DNA of 64,000 nucleotides from Temnopleurus reevesii. Lineage: Eukaryota; Echinodermata; Echinoidea; Temnopleuroida; Temnopleuridae. A model generated the notes under the pieces. The model was not told where the DNA came from. It worked only from the letters and a program-made list of their open reading frames with translations, and did not search any database. Below are positions 1 through 13,034 of this stretch, piece by piece (the first letter of the stretch is position 1; each line of letters starts with the position of its first letter). The translations under genes and the position numbers were made by a program. Location of the stretch: positions 80,798 through 144,797 of the forward strand of contig BQKZ01000623.1 in the NCBI GenBank assembly GCA_036244855.1. Reading direction: 5' to 3'.

Positions 1-151
1 TGATGATGATGATAATGATGATGATGATGATGGTGGTGGTGATGATGATGATGATGATGATGATAATGATGACGATGATGATGGTGGTGGTGATGATGAT
101 GATGATGGTGATGTTGATGATGATGATGATGATGATGATAATGTGATGATG
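1..151. repeat. (GAT)n trinucleotide microsatellite
   Basis: The window opens inside an impure GAT/ATG array. Blocks of GGT repeats recur inside it, with 'ggtggtggt' near 31 and again near 83, so the array has a second-order period of about 52 bp. It probably continues to the left of the window. No coding role is apparent. Confidence 0.95.
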
Positions 152-181
152 CATACTCAAGAATAAAAGTGCAGCATTGAA

Positions 182-392
182 GCTATAAGGCCAGCTCACA
201 CCTTTGTGTTTTAGCCTGTGTCGGCAGAGCGTTTTCGGAAATTAAATACGCTCCCTAGAAGCATAGTATACACTGAGCAGACGGTGGAGCGTCAGTTCAC
301 CGTATGACCTGCGTCTTTGTGCGTCCATAAAGGATTTCAAAAACGCTGGGCCGACACAGGGTTAAAGCGCAAAAGTGTGAGTCTGCTTTTGA
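182..392. mobile_element. MITE-like inverted-repeat element, family A, copy 1
   Basis: The left end reads 'aaggccagctcacacc', followed by a block ending 'cctgtgtcgg'. The right end is its approximate reverse complement ('ccgacacagg' then 'gtgtgagtctgctttt'). The imperfect terminal inverted repeats run for about 55 bp around a core of about 100 bp. There is no coding capacity, as expected for a non-autonomous DNA element. A second copy, reversed and missing its left repeat, lies at 22396-22584. The superfamily cannot be named from the sequence. Confidence 0.75.
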
Positions 393-604
393 AGATGGAA
401 TAAAATTCAACACTGGCGGATTCCTTTTTGTTGCAATTTGGCACCTTTTTTGTTCAGAATCTAACCACAAAAGGTATGATTCTGCATTCTGTGATGTGCT
501 TACCCGCGCCTGTAAGTTCCCATGCATGAACAAAGGTGACTTTAAAAGATATCAGACAATGACTCCATAACATAACACAGTGCCGATCCGCTTGAGGCGA
601 TCTA

Positions 605-648
605 AATGGTACAATGTTGCACCCTTTTTGCTACTCTGCACCCTTAAC
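605..648 (+). repeat. Fragment of a 'ttgcaccctttttt' terminal-repeat family
   Basis: The stretch 'atggtacaatgttgcaccc' followed by 'tttttgctactctgcaccc' matches the right end of the repeat at 61378-61434 ('atggtacaaggtgcaatattgcgctctttttat') and resembles the ends of the elements at 37236-38330 and 43710-44074. It is probably an orphan end fragment. Confidence 0.4.
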
Positions 649-2469
649 AATAACAGATTTAGAAATAGTTAAGAAATTGATAAATTGACTGAAATGAACT
701 CTTAATATATTACACGCAATATAACCCCCCCCCCCCGCATAAATGTATTTTTTTTTAGAAAGCTCAGATAACATATTGATCTTAAAAGAATAATGAAGTT
801 GTTTTCCTCACATTGTGAAGATCATTCTTTTACCACACAATAAACAATGTTTACGAAATTCGAAGCCTATACAAGACATTTGTTTGTTTTAATAGTCGAG
901 ACTTTGAATGTGAATAAAAATTTACCGGTATGCTATTCTTCCTTCATTACGGTGTGATTCTTCTGCTTGGATAAATATTTAACTTTTATCACGTCTGTTA
1001 GGATTTATATTACTCAGTTAGAAAAACTAAAACAAATTCACCTTTCCATAATTTTGCAAAGTCACCTGAACTGATAATACGATCTCGTCTCAAATTTGGA
1101 TCACCTCTCGCAGCGGAAATGTGCAGTCTAGGTGCGCTATATTTACAGGAGATACTTTATGCAATTGTCAAAACAAATATCAGAATTATCGTTTGATTGC
1201 TCGGAGAAAATGAGACAGAAAAGAGAAAATAACAAGAATAAGCGAAATTTAAGAAGCACGTTCTTGCAGTGATAATTATAGATTTAAGATGTAACATGGT
1301 ATTAGTCGGTAATGTAAAACTCTTCGTCTTTTTCATGGAATGGTTTAAAAAAAACTTGTCGCCCTATATTATATATTAATAAAGTAGTCAATCCCTCCCA
1401 GGTTTCTACCTGAACTCTTTTTACAGATGGACCATTTGTATTATTGTCTCAGACTGCTTGAAGGCGCAGACCAGACATTATTTCGTGCGCAAAAAAAAAC
1501 CACGATGTATATTGAACTTAGATTGAATTTATTTTACAGTCCCTATCTGAAAAAAATAGGGAGGCTATAGCTATAATGTGCGTAGGTCGAGCACAAAATG
1601 CACGAATACGAAATGTTAGTATGAACACAAAATAACAGAAGGTTTTTATTCAGCGTCAAGTCAGTAAATTACTTTAAATCCATGTTTATACATACATATA
1701 CAAGAACACTTAGTATAAGATTTTCTAACTATAAAGAGATCAACTGGTTTTGATTTTGTAGAAAAGGAAATAAACTTCCTGAAACAAATGAATATCAGTC
1801 TATGCTATAGGGACGGCCCAGGGCTGGATCAGAAGATTGCTCTGATTATAAGAAAAGCACAATTAACGATCAAACATGTATTATGAGTCATAATAAAGGA
1901 GGTTGTAGTACAGACAACAGGATCGAGAACGCACCCCCTCTCAAAATAATAGTCTTTCTCTCTATCTCGTATTCCCGAAGAGCGTAGAGTTTTCACCTGA
2001 GGAGACCGTTATCGCGTAACTTGCATCTGAAACGTCTACTTCCGGTCTACACTGGGAGTGTACAAATGCACTACGAACCTTCTTAGATAATATGCAGCAG
2101 TATTATCACTTTTTCTTATAATATGCGAATAAATATAATGCCTAATTTCAGTAGAACCGACTCTATTCAAATAAAAAAGAAATCGTACCCAAATAGTGTC
2201 CATACCATCAAAAAATTAAAGAAATTATCAATTAAAAATGGATCTACAAATTCTACAGATATCGTGGTTTCAAGTCAACGTTCCAAAAAATGGATTAAAC
2301 AAATTAGGGCGCCACTTGCATAAAGATTTCGAGAGCTATAATCGATCGGGAGCCGTGACGAATAAAGACGATTTATTTAATTAAAGAGATTTTTTAAATT
2401 TCCTTTGAATTTTTATTGAATAACAACATATCGCAGATATCTTCATTTTATACTAAAGATGGGTCATTC
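649..2469. other. AT-rich intergenic sequence, nothing recognised
   Basis: This contains a C-run at 725-736 and otherwise plain AT-rich sequence. A 66-codon frame at 2123-2323 is rich in Lys, Ile and Ser, as expected of an AT-rich chance frame. I see no splice-site context or domain that would make it a gene. Confidence 0.6.
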
Positions 2470-2830
2470 GATGAGAACGGCAATAGCTGCTGATAACTTC
2501 ACAGGCAAAGAGGGAGCACGGCCACTTTCAGGAGGCGCAAATCGTTGATTGTAGGGAAAGCTGTTGTTGGGGGTCGCTGTACGGTGTTTGCACCGTGTAC
2601 CAGTAGGAATGCGGCCATTTCAGGCCTAGGTCTAGCCTAGCTTGTACAAAAATCCAATGAGATTGAGCCCTCCCCTAGTGACAATCTTGGATTAACCAGT
2701 GATGAAGATGAGGGGTAGTATCGGGGTTTGGATGGGCTGAGACTACATCTGTAGATCTTCAGATAGATATCAATTGTTGGCACGCTTCTTCATCATGCAC
2801 AAAGCAGGGGAAAATAAGTGCACCATTCTC
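2470..2830. other. Complex, GC-richer block; possible conserved non-coding element
   Basis: Base composition rises and simple repeats stop here. The block contains a hairpin near 2579-2602 ('acggtg-tttg-caccgt', a perfect 6-bp stem extended by a flanking 'gta/tac'). No open frame of note is present. A regulatory role is only inferred from composition. Confidence 0.2.
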
Positions 2831-3000
2831 CCAAATGAGTTCATCGACATATTGTTTCAATTTCACGATTTGATTGTGGATATTGTTCTTCTTTCTTCTC
2901 TTTACTGTAATCATTTATAATCTATTGTTTTTACATAAACTTTATTAAACACTTTGTCATTGTCTATTTCACATTTCGCCATTCGTGGTGACTGACGTGC

Positions 3001-3032
3001 TGACTGATTGATTGATTCATTCATTCATTGAT
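3001..3032. repeat. (ATTG)n/(ATTC)n tetranucleotide repeat
   Basis: Three to four ATTG units run directly into three to four ATTC units. Confidence 0.7.
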
Positions 3033-3535
3033 AGATCTACTGTTTTTTTTTGTTTTTTAATTGATTGCCTCATCAATGATAAGCTATGATTCACTGATAT
3101 ACACTTTCGCTAATAATGTTTGGATATTTTCTTTAATACAAAACTTCCAACATAGTTCACTGCCATTTTAGAACCAAGGTATCTTGAAAATTGAACTTTG
3201 ATTACATAATCATTTGATATAGTCTCGATACACTCGCATAATCTTGACAGTATACACCACATTCTGCGCCAATGAGCACTAACAATTTACAACAAAAATA
3301 ATCATGATAATCTTGATACTTGTGCAAAATATTGTTTTTTATGGACTTCATTTATCTCAATATTTTAAATCAACACGGTGTAATCTATTTCCGTAAAAAA
3401 ATTTCGAACGCCAATTCATTGCTGATTTGTAATGATATTCAAATCGGAACTGGCTTGTGATTGTAGTGTCCGCGCAGTTCAATATTGGTCTATTGTCCCA
3501 TGACCCACTTTATCTTACGGAAACAATAATATCAT

Positions 3536-3590
3536 GTTGATAAGCGCTATATAAAAGCCGTTCATTATTATTATATATTATTATTATTAT
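3536..3590 (+). repeat. Repeat tail: 'aagcgctatataaaagc' plus (ATT)n
   Basis: The sequence 'gataagcgctatataaaagc' precedes an ATT array. The same pairing of an AGCGC/TTTATAA motif with an AAT/ATT array occurs at 12815-12890 and 56130-56330. This suggests the microsatellites grew from the 3' tails of a short retroposon family rather than arising independently. Confidence 0.5.
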
Positions 3591-3599
3591 GTTAGTTAT

Positions 3600-5560
3600 G
3601 CATTTCTTCTCTTTCATTTCTTAACACCATTCATGATTTAAATCAATTTCTTTGTAATTCCCTGAACATGTCATATTAGCGTTTAGGAAGGATCAAGTTT
3701 TTATAAATAAGATTTATTCCGTGATTAGTCATGCGTGACGACATACAGATGTATTGCTCGATATACCTTAACAGAATAAAAGCAAGTTGACGAAATGTTG
3801 ATACTGGCAAAAAACCGCACAATTGTATGTACCTTGCTAAATGAAGTGTGCCATGATTATACATTATATTTAGGGATCGTGTTATGGAATGGAAAAAGAA
3901 TTTGGGGGTCGACTTTTATGGTAAAATTATGCATTTCCACAAAAGGGAGTAAACTGAATTTTAGCCATGATGGTTCTGATTTTTGTTCAATAGCAGTGGT
4001 CGATAAAGCATGGAATATTTAAAAAAAAAACATTCTGCGCAAACTCAATAACAACATTGATCATTGATGTCTTTGGAATAACTCAAATTGAACAAAATAT
4101 TCAAACATTTTAAGTGTGTACCGTATTCGATAACCAATTACCTGGTTGCACGGTCCCAAAAGAGAATAATTCTGAATTAAAGCTAAAAATTGTAAACCTA
4201 CGGTAGTTTCCTTTGATATACCACTAAATTGAGATTAAAAACCAGAAATTCAATACGCATGAGATAATTGGCATAATCAAATCTGATCCACATTTGATGT
4301 GTGAAATGAAATTTATTCAACAAATCATTGATCGTGTATATACTTTTTCGCACTAATGGTGATATATGCGATCATTGTATTATCCGTCACACTTATGAAT
4401 GATCTGTTCTGGCACTAATTACAACCCATCTCTCATCCGCACTTTCCTGCTCATTGCCCACATTTATCTTCTGAGTAGGGAAGATAGAAAATATATAGAA
4501 GGAAAGAAAGACAGCAAATAAACATTGTTGTTTGTGTGTTTGTGTAGCTGCGTTTGTGTATGGGCAGATGGGGGGATACGTATGAATGTGTCTGCGCATG
4601 CTCCTGCGTTTGGGCTTGTGAGGTTCGCTTCATTTTGCATACTTGTTTTTCATTATAAATTAGTAACGAATAACTAGTGTAAATTTCTTTTGAAATTTAT
4701 GAAGTCTAAAATATTTCACTACAAAATAAGCACGTATCAAGAAAAATCAAGAGAGAGAGAGAGAGAGAGAGAGAGTGGGGGGAGTTAGAGAGGGGAGATG
4801 AGAAGATCGGTTACATGGAAAGATTTGTAAAAAATAGATTTGACAGAAGAGGAAGGAGAATCGGAGGCAAAAAAATGAGAAAAGTGAATGAAAAGATTGT
4901 GAGAGAGTGAACAACAGGTAGTCTCGCGTTGAGTGACGAAAGCGAGTGAGAAAGGAAAGGTGTGCTGAGGATTTAGACACTAAGCTTGGCGTGTCACAGA
5001 AAGCGATACAATCCCGCGTCATGTGTCCACCATCTTAGGTCCTCATGAGTGATATTTCCGAATCATTTTCATATTTTAAAATTTGATATCTAATTCATTA
5101 ATCTTTCTTTTATAGAATCATTTTCTTTTGATAGCAATGGAATAGCGATGACGGGTGTGAACATCGCTTGAAAGTCGATTGGGACGAGGTTATAAATGTG
5201 GTGGTGAGAAATAATTGCAGTAATTTGATTTTGTCAGCTTTTTGCTTTCGTGTATCAAAATAAATAAAAATTAAGAATTCATTATCATAGGAAGGAAATT
5301 GGATAATTATATTGCGACCTCCCTTTCCGTCTCATAGTCAATGAGAGTTAACAGGACACACTCATACATTGTAATCTGCTTCCCTTTTCATCACTGTTCA
5401 TCAGTAATCTCATATGCTCATATTCAAGTATTTTTTTAGGTATAAGTACATCGAAAATGTTTTTTTTTTTAAATCAGGTATCTGGAACTACAGAAACTTT
5501 CACCAGTCTACATTAGGGTTTAGTTTAATCATTTGATCGATATTTTGGAATAATACCAAT
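3600..5560. other. AT-rich intergenic sequence with one GA microsatellite
   Basis: The region holds a (GA)n tract at 4751-4775 followed by a purine-rich stretch to about 4930. Short frames on both strands here are low-complexity (Thr/His or Ser/Leu/Phe-rich) and are not convincing genes. Confidence 0.6.
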
Positions 5561-5571
5561 CCAGGGCAGAA

Positions 5572-5832
5572 TGACGTCATGGTGAAAATGATGTAACAAA
5601 AAGAATTCATTCATTTACATAATCGGTACTTTACACGAAAAATGGAATCTTAATATTTAGGTTATTTATGTTGTAATTCTTTATTTTGAATATAAAAAAT
5701 GTCGCCTTTCCATTTTTTTCTAGGAACTCCCAAATAAGTATGACGTCATGTGTCCTGTATCACGGCAATCCCAAAGCGCCGCTCCCTCACGGGGCGACTC
5801 TCGTAAGGTGTGCTAGTCCCACTAATATAAAA
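5572..5832 (+). promoter_or_regulatory. Possible promoter: two CRE palindromes and a TATA-like box
   Basis: Two perfect TGACGTCA palindromes (CREB/ATF-type sites) occur at 5572-5579 and 5741-5748. They are followed by a GC-rich patch (5755-5815) and then 'taatataaaac' near 5823-5833, which could act as a TATA box. The order fits a plus-strand promoter, but each motif is short and could occur by chance. Confidence 0.25.
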
Positions 5833-5864
5833 CGAATGAGATGAAGTGAGGGCCTCCAACACGC

Positions 5865-6002
5865 ATGTCCGACCCCTGCAGGCAACAACTAAACGGTCAC
5901 GCCAAATATGTTTCTACTTTCCATCATATTTCCATCTCGGATATTATAATTCTGGCAGATTTCAAACAGGGTATTTTAGTTCATTTACCGTCAAGAGAAA
6001 AG
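5865..6002 (+). CDS. Possible first coding exon, unrecognised product
   Basis: An ATG at 5865 opens a 46-codon frame (begins MSDPCRQQLNGHAK) ending exactly in phase 0 at a donor-like 'aaag|gtatgt' (GT at 6003-6004). It lies about 35 bp downstream of the TATA-like motif in the upstream promoter candidate. Against it, two closer ATGs (5836 and 5841) are out of frame or stop at once, no domain is recognisable, and no following exon can be pointed to. This may be a chance frame. Confidence 0.15.
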
Positions 6003-6287
6003 GTATGTGTGTCGCGCGTCCATCTGGTTCATTATAGGAATAGATGCCGAAATATGACATGTTATACTGACAAAATATCTTATGAAGAAAAAAAAATAGC
6101 ATGAGCGACATACTGATGTAGAAACGACAAAAACAAAACAAAAAAAAACGTTGTGGGGTCAGCCGACGTAATGATTCTGGAATAATAATTAAAAAAAAGA
6201 GAAAAAAGATATAAATGCATAGTATCTTTTTGTACGATTGATTTTCAAAGCCAATGTTTAAAAAAAAAAAGTGATGAGAATACCTCA

Positions 6288-6316
6288 CCCCCCCCCCCCC
6301 CCCCCCNCCCCCCCCC
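6288..6316. repeat. Poly-C run containing an ambiguous base
   Basis: A run of about 28 C with an N at 6307. The length is probably unreliable, because homopolymers of this kind are a common sequencing problem. A Gly-rich frame crossing it on the minus strand is an artefact of the run. Confidence 0.9.
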
Positions 6317-6317
6317 G

Positions 6318-9300
6318 CCGCCTCTACATAAATATTTTTGTCGCTGGTTTTCATATCAAACTTGTGATTCATTAGACATTATGTGATAACGTATGATGCA
6401 GGGGTGAACGCGATGCAAACACAGTGCTCTACTAAAGTCAGGATTGCCAAACATTTCAGAACATTGATCCTGCTGATGACATTGACGTTTATGCTTTCTT
6501 GTGTATAGTTGATTTCATAATGCATAAATGTGTAATAGTTGGTTTGATATTTTTCATGACATATCATTTTGTTCTGTTGTATAAGTTGTTCATTGGAAGA
6601 AATTTACTTTTTTATATTTAGTAATTGTCCTTATAATATCATATAGAATATTGGGTGGCAATGTAACAATGACTACTCAACACAAACAATGAAATTGTAT
6701 TGAAATACAAATAAATCAAATGGTTATCATGCCCTTGAGTGTTAGGGCCTGTACTTGAATTTTATTGTCCAAACAGCTGAGGGAGACAAGAAAACTCTTA
6801 GGGGTCGCCGGTTGGCTATGAACTAGATCAGGCAACGAGGCACATCTCCGTCTCTCACCGGTTTCTTCAGGCCTGTCATCCCGAAGCCTCCCCGGGCACT
6901 GATGAAGAGACTTCCCTTCCACCTAATTATTACCTCACATGTTCCCGACTATCCCTCGAAAAATCAGACTGAATAGCGAAGAAAGTTTGATGCTAGTATT
7001 CCGGAGCCTAATGAAGCAGGTTGTCTGGGTGTCTTGGCAGTGGTCGATGTGAGTAGAGAGAGTCAGCATGTTTTAATCAAGTTTTCTTCCGTTATACCTT
7101 TATGATTACTGACACCCAGACAGTATGGACCTGTCGGTTCTTTACACGGCACGGGAAACCTCTTCTGATCATAAGCATATTTCAATTCGACCGCAAATTT
7201 TTGTTTCAATCCCATCTCTTTTTGTTTTTACTTAAAATGGTCAAACGTGAAAGAAATCTGTCAGTTGTACTCGCGGAAATAATTCCTGAGGCATTTTTCC
7301 TGAACTAGCCTCGATGCATTATTGACTTCTTGCTTGATATCTCCATGGTAACAGACAATATTGCCAGTGTCCAATATCTACAGCGATTATTGGATATATT
7401 GCCTTGTACTTTTTTAAAAGATAATGCAATTAAAAAAAATAAAGATATGAATCTCTCTTTTTGTTTAGCCGAAAAATAGATCTTAATTCAAAATAGAATA
7501 GAGGAGATTAGGTGAATTGCCCATCTATTTTGAGGGGCAATGATAGAAAAAAGGAATATTGAAAATGTCTTACATTATTATGTGTACTTGTCTACTTTTA
7601 ACGGGAGCAGAAAAATGGGTTAACAAAACCGAACAGAAATAAAACTCTGAGGAAAGTCTGACAGTTATTAATGATAATGAAGAGAAATCATGATCGTATG
7701 CTCATATCTTAAAAACGAATGAAAACAAGGAAAATCTCCAGACAAAATGGCAACTGTCATAATTTGTTTATGTCATAGTTGCACTAAAAACCATTTCTAC
7801 ATACCAAAAACGGTATACACAAAATACGATACACACTTTGACAACTCTACCCAAAGACATGCAAGACCTAAGACAAAAAGTTTATCTACTCTATAATTTA
7901 AAGTTTTTATAATTGTATAACTATTTATTTTAAAGCCATTAATGTTATTCCTCTTCTTTTCCAATGATAGACATGTGTTATCTAAAAAAATATAATGAAA
8001 ATAATTTATCTGATACATTTAACACATACAAAATCATAGCAATCACCTCCTTTCCCACTTTTCCGTATACCCATCCTCTCGACTTATTAAAAAAAATACT
8101 TTTTATGTAAAAAAAAATATATTGGTCTTCTATTCTTTTTTTTACGTATTGATTCATTTTCTTTATTCTATTGCACTGAAGAAAAATGAAATCAATAAAG
8201 AATCATAAACCTTGAATTCCTTACCATTCATTGGTCAATATTAAGAAATAATCACTTATGATTTTCAGAACTCGCACAAGTAAACATTTTTTTAAATGAA
8301 ATCTTATCATGAACTCAAAGTATTTGAGTTTCACAAAAAATAGCTTAATTACTAAATTCTTATCAAATAGGATCTCATAAAGGTTTTTGCAGAAAAGTAT
8401 CAAATTAGTATCAAAGAAAATTTGAAAAATAACTCATTTATCCCAGAAAAATCAGTTTAAGAAATTTTCAGAAAATTATATCCTTATTAAGAATTGAATT
8501 TTAGTATTAATATACAAATACTAAAAAGTGCGACCATGACCTTTACGCATTTCTTTAAGAATTCATAACTTTCGTATTAGTTGTCCAATCTTCATCGAAC
8601 TGTTTTGTTCTGTTGCTCAATTTTCCTGATATTGTTGAAAAGCATTAATTTTAGGCTGGACATACTCTTTAAACAGCTATATACTTTGGAACGTTTCTCC
8701 GCAAAGAGCTCTTTTGGACTAACATTTAATCGAGTATTCCAAGCAACAAGCAACAAAACGAATATCATTCGCATCGTTTTAGGTAGGTGCGTGAGCTGTA
8801 CGAGATGGATCCCATCTAGATGGCGCCATTGGTATCTTGAACTCTCTCGTTGGCTCTGGGATCTTTGCCATAATAGCTGTCGCTCAAGATTATTGTATAC
8901 AAAAATAATAATATGTATCTTTTAACATCATTACCCCCTCTGTTAAGATTACAAATTATAACGATGATCAGGATGATAGCAGGGTTTCTAGATTTTTCCT
9001 ATACCAAATGCAAACAAAGATTATTTCACTGTAGATTTGCTGCCATGACAATATTGTGCTGACATTAACGAATAATTACTGTTGCATAAAACCCAGTTCT
9101 ACAATGGTTACATACCATCAAGCTTTACAATTAACCGCTGTCTGTATTTTACATAAGATGAAACTGCCATCAGATTTTTTATAATTTTACAGGCTTTTAG
9201 ACAGTGTAAGATACGTCCAACACTTAAAGTAAGATAATACTGCACCTCCCCCCCCCCCCAAAAAAAAAAAAAAACAACGATTAAACAAATTCAAACACAT

Positions 9301-12300
9301 TCTTTCATAATATAAATTCTACACAACAATATAAATAATCCATATACCACCTTCTCTTTAAATCTTCATTAAAAATGTTTTATAAAATAATGCAGACATC
9401 AGATGTCTGTAATTTCACATACTAATGTACAGTGTACCTGTATGAAATATACCAATTTATCCACTCTCTTACCTTTAATTTTATGCCTACTCATCTTTTT
9501 CTGAAACCGAAAGCTGTTACAAAGCAATCTTTCCTCTGAATGTTGGAAAACTCGTCATCCATATATACAATTCTTTATATCTAATACGTGCAAATGTATT
9601 TCTGGTACATAGTAATAGATAGATATCACCTGTTATGGATATTAAAACGAATTCGGTGTATTTTTAGGCTTGTAAAGGGAAACTAAGCGATGAGAAAGTT
9701 CTGGTGACAACATGCTTGACATACTTGATAAGGTTGTGGATTCTATGAAGACTTGTTAGAGGGAATATGAAAAATAGATCCACAGATAGTTTCATACATG
9801 TTCTTGGTTACAGAAATACGATGTTATACTTTATACATCATAAATATACTAGTTGAAGCTGAAAACAGACTACCCTGGACCGTCGTTACATAAACAGAGA
9901 AGTAAACAGGAGCTATACTCATATAGATTTATGAGGTATGGTCATTTGTAATTGAATTTGATGTATTTTAATTGACAAATCATTACATAATGATTGGTCG
10001 AAAGAAAAGTGACAACTAATCTCGAGGGAGGGGGCATGAAACGTTTTTGTTTTTGTCAGCGAAATATTGCTATATTTCGAAGAAAAAAATTGCAATTCCC
10101 CGTATTATGTCTCGCATCAAATCAACATTTGGCAAACGAAGATGAAAATGTCATTAAATGGGTTATTACTGAATTTTCCATTTCTATCGCAAGTTTGCCG
10201 AGTCATCACAGAATCTTTAAACGACCCCAAGTAAAAAGTCTTAAACTTGTAAAAATGTCAAAGTTTCTATATCGGAATCCCATAATTCAATTGACTATGA
10301 TGACAAGCTTTTTCACTTCGCCAAAAGTAGATCAATGGACCAATGGATATATACAAACGGTGGAAAGTTCAGAGAAGAATTAGTAAGGTTTATTTCGATC
10401 GAATGGAATAATATTGTGTACCGGATATGGCAATAGTATGGCATAAACTTGAGTATCGGCTTGCCTTTTGTTTAAGACCAAAGCACAGGATGTGGAATAT
10501 TACGATATGAATGTGTTCTCGACATTTGGCGCGTTTCTGTAAGTCGTGATTTCAGCAAATGACAATGGCTTGACCTTGAGATAGTTGTCATTTAATCGAA
10601 ATCAAATTAGATCAATCCAAACATTAAACCGCTGATCGTGCCCCTAAATCTCTGCACTCTATATGCCCTTCTAGCCCGTCACACAAGAGGCGTATATTTG
10701 TAGAAGATGATCGATTCATGTGCTTTTTAGTGTTAAATGTTCTTGGACTAAAAAAAAACATCCCGTAATACAGGGTAGGAATCCAAGGTTACAGGGTAGG
10801 AATATAAACCATGGCGTTAATGATCTACACTATGTTGAACAACATGGTGAAGGTGAAATAAATGGGTACTGGCATGAACATTTTATCTTAATGTAAAAGT
10901 GTTAAAAACACTTTACGCTAATGCAGGGGCAGTCTGAGGCTGCAGCAATATCATTTCTTTTGAAAAGACTCAAACTGTTTAGTAGTTTACTTTCTTTATG
11001 CAAATTGACTTGATACTGCAGCTCTGTCAGACAAGCATCAGACAAGCTGCGAGCTACAGGCTTAATTAATTATATTTTTAACAAATACAAATGACACCTT
11101 GTGTGGCCCTGTCCTAAATTTTCGGTTTCATACCCGCCCGCAGCTCTAAACATCTCTAATAAATTCATGTGATGTGATTTGGGGGGTGTTTAATGGTGGA
11201 GATTTGAAGTGAGCTTTACAATCGGATAAACAAATTTCAACGCTTGCAATTCTGCGCTACCAATTTCTCTTCATTTCCTTTTTCCGAAACTTTTGTCAAA
11301 GTTCATTTGGGTTTGATATCCTGTGATGTGAAGTGAACCTCGGAACTGATCCCATAGAGTCGAATCTAATACGGAACGGATTGTTTTCTCACCACACACA
11401 TCTGTCTTCGTATCTCAGTGGACTTCAAAGCTACTAGGCGCAGTCTGAGAAAGAGAATACAAACCGCATCAATTTATTGTCTTGATGTGCTACCTTACGT
11501 CTTCTTCGTATCACATATTCCCTTCTATTTCTATCATTTCTCCGGTAAATCAACCCGAATGACCCTCAAAGGCATTAATTGGAAGGCAAATCAGAAAAAA
11601 ACGTATTCTATTAACATGATTAACATGACGAGATACACATCATTACGTAATGTGGGCACATTGTGCATGATATATTTATTGAAATCGTATTACAAACAAA
11701 TTTGATGATGACATAGACCTTCGAAGGAATATGAGATTGTAAGACTACCGTGAAAAAAGTGGAACAAAAAAAAGTATCAGAATTTGACATTTCTGGCTGA
11801 TACCAATAAAACTACTTACTTTAGGATAGCTCACCCATATAGCCAGAAGGTAATTTTTATTTTTATTTTAAAGTTTAAGAAATAACCAAAACGATTTTAC
11901 TCTCCGAATGGGATGTTAGCCAAACGATACCTAGGGGTATGGTGTTACCGTTACACCTGTACCGGGGACATCGTTATCTTCGTGGTTACGTCGTGATCGT
12001 TATCAAACACGATCACGGGTTCGAAGGAAAAATAGGCCTTATTTGGCCTTTACGTGTGGGTTGAGAGGCCTACGGATGGACAAAAGACGATAAAGTCATA
12101 CATGAAGGTGTATAGTCCATGAGGAGATATGAAAGATAACGAGTATCGTGGGACGACCATTCCATGGTATCAATTAGAGATAGTTTTGATACGGATACTG
12201 ATGGCTTTCACCTCCAATTCGGGCTGGTTCCTTAACGTTTCAAGTTCCCACATTAATGTAGTCTTCCAACTGAGGATTAAGGACTAACCAAAATAAGATG

Positions 12301-12814
12301 TCCTCCTGCATCTTAAAGGTATCGTTTCTGAAGGAGAATTAAAACACGGTGTTATATTTTTCTAATCTGCGACATCGGGGTAGATGTACGAAGCGGAAGG
12401 GCTTGGATGATCTGAAGGGATAATTTAAGCAATCACAGATGCGTGAAATCACACATCGATTCTTTATTAAGCACCTACGTATGGTATCTGTATTGGGCTA
12501 TAAAGTTGTAATTCATCATTGGTTTCGTTTATCTTTAATTCATTTATTAATGGCTTTATTTTAGTCATTGGTTTTCCGCCAAGCGTTGACCTTCGTGGCA
12601 TCCAACCACTCTTCTTATAAATGAGTACGCAGACTGTACCATTTAGTATACTTTTAAAAGGATAAATGACGTTTCATCTCACTGTAACATTTTCTTATTT
12701 CTTAGGTAGAAAGATATAATTTCTATTTGGCTTAATTACGAAAAGTTACGACATCCTCAAGCGACCTCAATTCCTTCATTATTGATAACTTGATTTACAT
12801 TGCTGCAAACTTTC
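6318..12814. other. Intergenic sequence, mostly AT-rich; no gene recognised
   Basis: A GC-richer patch at 6720-7060 has no supported exon. A C-run followed by an A-run lies at 9248-9274. A 21-bp spaced duplication of 'tacagggtaggaat' occurs at 10769 and 10790. A perfect 9-bp hairpin lies at 11992-12017 (cgtgatcgt/acgatcacg). The longest frame (129 codons, 9994-10383) starts with a non-ATG codon, has no recognisable domain and is probably random. Confidence 0.6.
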
Positions 12815-12870
<56 letters not shown>

Positions 12871-12890
12871 TCAATATTTATAAAGCGCAT
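12815..12890. repeat. (AAT)n microsatellite with 'tttataaagcgc' flank
   Basis: About 18 pure AAT units run directly into 'tcaatatttataaagcgcat'. The flanking motif is shared with the arrays at 3536-3590 and 56130-56330, suggesting a retroposon tail origin. Confidence 0.8.
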
Positions 12891-13034
12891 AATAAATTCA
12901 TCGTCCAGATACCTAGTCTACATAGAATTTGTAAGTTATGAAAGTTTAATGTTTGCAATATATTGACCGCGATGACTATTTCAGGGATTGAGAAGTCTTG
13001 AGTGATAAATATTTATTGAACATCAGGTTCGTAA

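Noticed and set aside
5962..6372. 136-codon minus-strand frame
   Set aside because: It crosses the poly-C run with an N and starts in low-complexity sequence; no domain.
8790..8930. A short plus-strand frame reading GAIGILNSLVGSGIFAIIAV, reminiscent of a transporter membrane segment
   Set aside because: It is closed by a nearby upstream stop, has no convincing acceptor or donor and no further exons. One hydrophobic stretch is too little to call a transporter or a pseudogene.
9994..10383. 129-codon plus-strand open frame
   Set aside because: It begins with a non-ATG codon, has no recognisable domain, and composition matches the surrounding AT-rich DNA.
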